In this document: positions 60,592 to 64,000 of the stretch, piece after piece | Numbering within the stretch: the first letter of the stretch is position 1 | How the letters are laid out: every line of letters starts with the position of its first letter | Source of the DNA: Pseudomonadota bacterium | Lineage (GTDB): Bacteria > Pseudomonadota > Gammaproteobacteria > UBA9214 | Assembly: GCA_041395565.1 (NCBI GenBank) | Contig: JAWLAI010000002.1 | Location: 372,001-436,000, forward strand | Direction of reading: 5' to 3' | Length of the DNA stretch: 64,000 nucleotides | Made by a program: the position numbers and the translations under genes | The notes under the pieces: model-generated | What the model was told of the DNA's origin: nothing | The model's database searches: none | Seen by the model: the letters and a program-made list of their open reading frames with translations, nothing else

Positions 60592-61500
60592 GTGGGAAAA
60601 TACATGCAATTTCATAAGCCTGTCATTGAAACCCCGGCAGCCGGCGCGAACCGGATCCTGACCGGTCTGCTCGACAGCATCGGCGACCGGCTCGCCGGGC
60701 AGACCCACCTGTCTGACAGCAATATCCACGAAATACGCAAGACATGCAAAAAGCTGCGCGCCGTCCTGCGCCTGATACGCCCGGCGCTGGATTTGGACCG
60801 GTTCCGCACCCTGGACCGCCTGATCCGTGATTTCGCGCGCCAGCTGGCCGGCCTGCGCGATACCCGGGTCATGCGCGACACGCTCGATCTGCTCGGCCGG
60901 CATTTCGCGCCCGTACTGCACGAACAGGCCCTGGCACCGGTGGTGGCGGCGCTTGAACAGGGCAGCGCGAAAAGCGCCGGGGCGGCGGCCGTAACGGCGG
61001 ACGCCGCAGTCCTGCAAACGCATTTGACGGAGATCGTGGCCGCGGCCGGCCAGCTCGATTTCCGTCCGATCGGTGCCGACACCCTGCTCGCCGGCCTGGA
61101 ACAGAGCTATCGACGCGGACGGCGCGCACTGGCCCAGATGGAGGCGGCACCGGATACCGAAAACAGCCACAGCCTGCGCCGGCAGGCGAAGTACCAGTAC
61201 TACCAGTTGCGCATGCTGGCCGGCTGGAACGCGCAGCTGCTGCACGCCCTGGTCGAGAACTTTCACCGGCTCGAGGATACCCTCGGCAAGGATCACGACC
61301 TGGCGCTGCTGGGAGAGGCACTCGGCAGCCGGCCTCAGCTCTGCCCGGACGCGGTTCGCCGGGAGCTCCTGCAGGCCTTGGTCGAAAGCCGCCGGATCGC
61401 ACTCATGACCCAGGCGCTGCGTCTCGCCCGCGGTCTCTATCGCCCCAAGCCAGGCCGGTACCGGAGCTGGCTCGAGAACACCTGCCAGCAGCCGGCCTAG
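60592..61500 (+). CDS. CHAD-domain protein
   Basis: 302 residues. CHAD pattern with IHEIRKTCKKLRAVLRLIRP, LAGLRDTRVMRDTL and LEDTLGKDHDLALLGEAL; conserved His and basic residues bind polyphosphate. Start GTG at 60592 or ATG at 60604, neither with a strong ribosome site. CHAD and CYTH often occur together or fused; here they are separate genes on opposite strands. Confidence 0.9.
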   Translation: MGKYMQFHKPVIETPAAGANRILTGLLDSIGDRLAGQTHLSDSNIHEIRKTCKKLRAVLRLIRPALDLDRFRTLDRLIRDFARQLAGLRDTRVMRDTLDLLGRHFAPVLHEQALAPVVAALEQGSAKSAGAAAVTADAAVLQTHLTEIVAAAGQLDFRPIGADTLLAGLEQSYRRGRRALAQMEAAPDTENSHSLRRQAKYQYYQLRMLAGWNAQLLHALVENFHRLEDTLGKDHDLALLGEALGSRPQLCPDAVRRELLQALVESRRIALMTQALRLARGLYRPKPGRYRSWLENTCQQPA

Positions 61501-61665
61501 CACCCGTCTCGTCAATCCACGCGGTCGCGACCGTGTCAAATTTGGTTCGCCTTGCGGCGTGACGGGCACGGCGTCACCGTAGCCACATGACCGCGCCGCA
61601 ATACCGCCTGGGAACACTTCACCCGCTCCCCACGGCATGGCGCCCGTGATACGCGCCTGCCTGCA

Positions 61666-61679
61666 TTGATAAAGATCAA
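61666..61679 (+). promoter_or_regulatory. FNR/DNR box of nirI
   Basis: TTGATAAAGATCAA, a perfect FNR/DNR palindrome. GATAAT at 61701-61706 is a good -10 at class II spacing, predicting transcription start at 61713, the A of an ATG (box centre at -40.5). Confidence 0.85.
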
Positions 61680-61712
61680 GGCCGGCTGATGCACGGCATC
61701 GATAATGCCTGC

Positions 61713-63329
61713 ATGTCACCACATCCGCACTCCCTGCCGTGGCACGCCCGCCGCTCGCTGCGCTGGCTGTACCTGTGTCTGCTGCTGGCGGCCGCCAGCC
61801 ATGCCGCGGCCGCGGCCGATCCGGTGTTCGATCTAGCCACCCGCTACTTCCCTGGCGCGGACCGGGTCGATGACTTCAGCGGCGAGCCGCTGGCCGCCCC
61901 GGTGTACGGGGACGGCCGCCTGCTCGGCTATGTCATCCGCACCACGGATATCGCCCCGATCCCGGCCTATTCCGGCAAGCCGATTACGCTGCTGGTCGGA
62001 CTGGACCTGCAGGGGCGGATCGCCGGCCTGCATATCCTGGAGCACGCCGAGCCCATACTCGTGGTGGGCATCTCCGAGCAGGACCTGAAGCACTACGTCG
62101 ACCAGTATCGGGGGGTCTCGGCACGCGACCGCGTCAAGCTCGGCGGAGCGGAGCGCGACGGCTATGTCACCGTCGACGGTATCTCCGGGGCCACCATCAC
62201 GGCCATGGTGATGAACGCGACGGTCATGAAGTCGATCACGCAGGTCGCCGCGGCGCGCAAGCTCCCGGCAACAACGGCCGGCGCCGCTGACGTCACGGAC
62301 GCGGCGGCCGCCCCCGCAGGCAAGACCGCCGCTAGCGACGTCGCTGTCGCCACGACGACAGCCTGGTGGCGTGACGGCACCGACGCACCCTTCTGGCTCA
62401 GCGTGTGGCAGGAGCGCTGGTGGCAGATCGCCGTGCTGTCCTGCGCCCTAGGCGTGCTGACGCTGATCCTGCTGTTCCAGGACTGGCTGACCCGCCGACC
62501 GCGTCTGCTGCAGGTCGTGCGCGACGGCTACCTGCTGTTCACCCTGTTCTTCATCGGCTGGTACGCGCTGGCCCAGCTGTCGGTCATCCACGTGCTGACC
62601 TTCATCAATGCCGTGCTGCACCAGTTCAGCTGGGAATCCTTCCTGGTCGATCCGCTGATCTTCATCCTGTGGGGCTTCGTGGCCCTGACCCTGCTGCTGT
62701 GGGGACGTGGCGTGTACTGCGGCTGGCTGTGCCCGTTCGGCGCGCTGCAGGAGCTGCTCTACCAGCTGGCCCGTCTCACGAGGCTTCCCGCCGTCAACAT
62801 TCCGGATGTCGTGCACGAACGGCTGGCGGCGCTGAAGTACGTCATCTTCGTGGCGCTGTTCGGCCTGTCACTGCAGTCTATCGGCTATGCGGCACGCGCC
62901 GCCGAGGTGGAACCCTTCAAGACAGCGATCGTCCTGCATTTCCAGCGCGAAGGCGTATTCGTGTGGTATGCGTTCGCGCTGCTGCTCATCGGCCTGTTCA
63001 ACCGCAAGTTCTTCTGCAAGTACCTGTGCCCGCTCGGCGCCGCACTGGCGATACCGGCACCGCTGCGCATCTTCCAGTGGCTGCGGCGGCGCAAGGAATG
63101 CGGCCGGCCGTGCCAGATCTGCGCCACGCAGTGCGAGGTGCAGGCGATCCGCCCGACCGGAGAGATCAATCCGAACGAGTGTCATTACTGCCTGGATTGC
63201 CAGGTGACCTACTGGGACGATCACCGCTGCCCGCCGCTCGCGGAAAAGCGCATCCGGCGCGAGAAGAGCAAGGCCGCGCTGGACCGGATCAAGCACGCGC
63301 ATGTGGCGCCTGGCCTGACTGAAAACTGA
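61713..63329 (+). CDS. nirI: NirI/NosR-family membrane iron-sulfur protein
   Basis: 538 residues from the ATG at 61713 (546 from 61689, which has AAGG before it but would lie upstream of the predicted transcript start). Signal sequence, periplasmic FMN-binding domain with the GISGATIT motif, four to five spans, and cytoplasmic CGWLCPFGALQE and CKYLCPLGA motifs, ending with ferredoxin-like clusters (CGRPCQICATQC, CHYCLDC). NirI is needed for expression or activity of NirS; nirS follows in 87 bases. Confidence 0.9.
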   Translation: MSPHPHSLPWHARRSLRWLYLCLLLAAASHAAAAADPVFDLATRYFPGADRVDDFSGEPLAAPVYGDGRLLGYVIRTTDIAPIPAYSGKPITLLVGLDLQGRIAGLHILEHAEPILVVGISEQDLKHYVDQYRGVSARDRVKLGGAERDGYVTVDGISGATITAMVMNATVMKSITQVAAARKLPATTAGAADVTDAAAAPAGKTAASDVAVATTTAWWRDGTDAPFWLSVWQERWWQIAVLSCALGVLTLILLFQDWLTRRPRLLQVVRDGYLLFTLFFIGWYALAQLSVIHVLTFINAVLHQFSWESFLVDPLIFILWGFVALTLLLWGRGVYCGWLCPFGALQELLYQLARLTRLPAVNIPDVVHERLAALKYVIFVALFGLSLQSIGYAARAAEVEPFKTAIVLHFQREGVFVWYAFALLLIGLFNRKFFCKYLCPLGAALAIPAPLRIFQWLRRRKECGRPCQICATQCEVQAIRPTGEINPNECHYCLDCQVTYWDDHRCPPLAEKRIRREKSKAALDRIKHAHVAPGLTEN

Positions 63330-63342
63330 CGCCAGAGCACCC

Positions 63343-63356
63343 TTGATGTATATCAA
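63343..63356 (+). promoter_or_regulatory. FNR/DNR box of nirS
   Basis: TTGATGTATATCAA, extended to CCTTGAT-N4-ATCAAGG. GAGTAT at 63379-63384 as -10 would put the start at 63391 and the box exactly at -41.5, with a 26-base leader. Confidence 0.85.
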
Positions 63357-63416
63357 GGATAAGCCTGCGCGCAATTGTGAGTATGCAATCCGGGTACCAG
63401 CCTAACCGAGGAGATC

Positions 63417-64000
63417 ATGATGAAAACAGCAGCAGTTTACCGCGCGGTGCGCCTGGCCATGGCCGGCGCGCTCGCACTCGCGGCGACCGGCACGTTCGCC
63501 GCCGAATCCGAACATCCGGGCACGACCCCGGGTGAGATGCGCTACAAGGGCGCACCGGTGCCTCTGCAGGAGGGTTCCGTGGACGTGATCACGCCGGGCG
63601 CACCGGCCCTGACCGAGGCCGAGTTCGCCAAGGCCAAGCAGATCTACTTCGAACGTTGCGCCGGCTGTCACGGCGTGCTGCGCAAGGGCGCCACCGGCAA
63701 GCCGCTCACGCCGGACATCACCAACGAGCGGGGACTGGACTACCTGAAGGTGTTCATCAACTTCGGCTCGCCGGCCGGTATGCCGAACTGGGGCACCTCG
63801 GGCCAGCTCAGTGACGAGGAAGTCACGCTGATGGCGAAGTACCTGATGAACGAACCGCCCATCCCGCCGGAGTTCGGCATGAAGGAGATGAAGGCGACCT
63901 GGAAGGTGCTGATCCCGCCGGAGCAGCGCCCCAAGAAGCAGGAAAACAGGTACAACCTGGACAATGTCTTCTCGGTAACGCTGCGCGACACGGGCCAGAT
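63417..64000 (+). CDS. nirS: Cytochrome cd1 nitrite reductase NirS, N-terminal part (cut by window end)
   Basis: ATG ATG at 63417/63420 after GAGGAG. A signal peptide (MKTAAVYRAVRLAMAGALA, end near TFAAES) leads to the cytochrome c domain with heme site CAGCH (in YFERCAGCHGVLRKG), then MPNWGTSGQLS, IPPEFGMKEM and KVLIPPEQRP leading into the d1-heme propeller. Reduces nitrite to NO in the periplasm during denitrification. About 194 codons are present; the d1 domain is outside. Confidence 0.95.
   Translation, partial: MMKTAAVYRAVRLAMAGALALAATGTFAAESEHPGTTPGEMRYKGAPVPLQEGSVDVITPGAPALTEAEFAKAKQIYFERCAGCHGVLRKGATGKPLTPDITNERGLDYLKVFINFGSPAGMPNWGTSGQLSDEEVTLMAKYLMNEPPIPPEFGMKEMKATWKVLIPPEQRPKKQENRYNLDNVFSVTLRDTGQ

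Overview
The window is GC-rich chromosomal DNA from a sulfur-oxidising, probably denitrifying gammaproteobacterium. Three things point there: a complete oxidative-type dsr locus (dsrABEFHCMKLJOPNR, with dsrS elsewhere), a nirI-nirS start at the right edge, and gene orders typical of the class (lolC-lolD-comEC-exbB-exbD; gltX-glnS; uvrY-uvrC-pgsA-tRNA). The dsr set with DsrEFH, a two-cysteine DsrC and DsrL is the sulfur-globule-oxidation version known from Allochromatium-like and chemolithotrophic relatives. A genus cannot be named from the sequence alone.

Layout. 1-5034 (minus): exbD (cut), exbB, comEC, lolD, lolC. 5345-12680: a c-di-GMP/biofilm block with a truncated pseudo-receiver, LapG protease, LapD receptor, a LuxR-type regulator, a CPA2 antiporter and a PilZ-SPOR membrane protein. 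13113-16508: tRNA-Glu, tRNA-Ala, glnS, gltX. 16602-20102: a hybrid histidine kinase divergent from an SOS unit made of a LexA box, a Y-family polymerase and a divergent SRAP/YedK-like protein. 20179-26115 (minus): uvrY-type regulator, NHL/thioredoxin protein, UdgB, uvrC, pgsA, then tRNA-Gly, -Cys and -Leu. 26256-29539 (minus): Sel1 protein, dsrS, glutaredoxin, cysG, a small unit serving siroheme supply and sulfur oxidation.

29976-40536 is an accessory region of small or poorly known genes. It holds four separate 2-oxoglutarate/Fe(II) oxygenase-type proteins, a DsrC paralogue without its redox cysteines, an orphan Cas6/Cmx6-like RAMP protein with no CRISPR array, a GNAT protein with no ordinary start codon, and several small unknown proteins. 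41015-53533 is the dsr operon. It runs on the same strand, without a visible break, into a NarX/NarL-type two-component pair and a rhodanese (to 56288). 56300-60452 (minus): stand-alone S24 peptidase with a palindromic operator, a nucleotide-sugar epimerase and dehydrogenase, a CYTH protein and a methyltransferase; then a CHAD protein on plus. 61666-64000: nirI and nirS, each behind a perfect TTGAT-N4-ATCAA FNR/DNR box.

How it works together. DsrEFH and DsrC pass sulfane sulfur to siroheme-containing DsrAB. DsrMKJOP and DsrL handle the electrons, CysG supplies siroheme, and NirS can respire nitrite as terminal acceptor. The most unusual points are the orphan Cas6-like gene and oxygenase cluster beside dsrAB, the predicted leaderless nirI and polymerase transcripts, and the SOS polymerase/SRAP-like pair.
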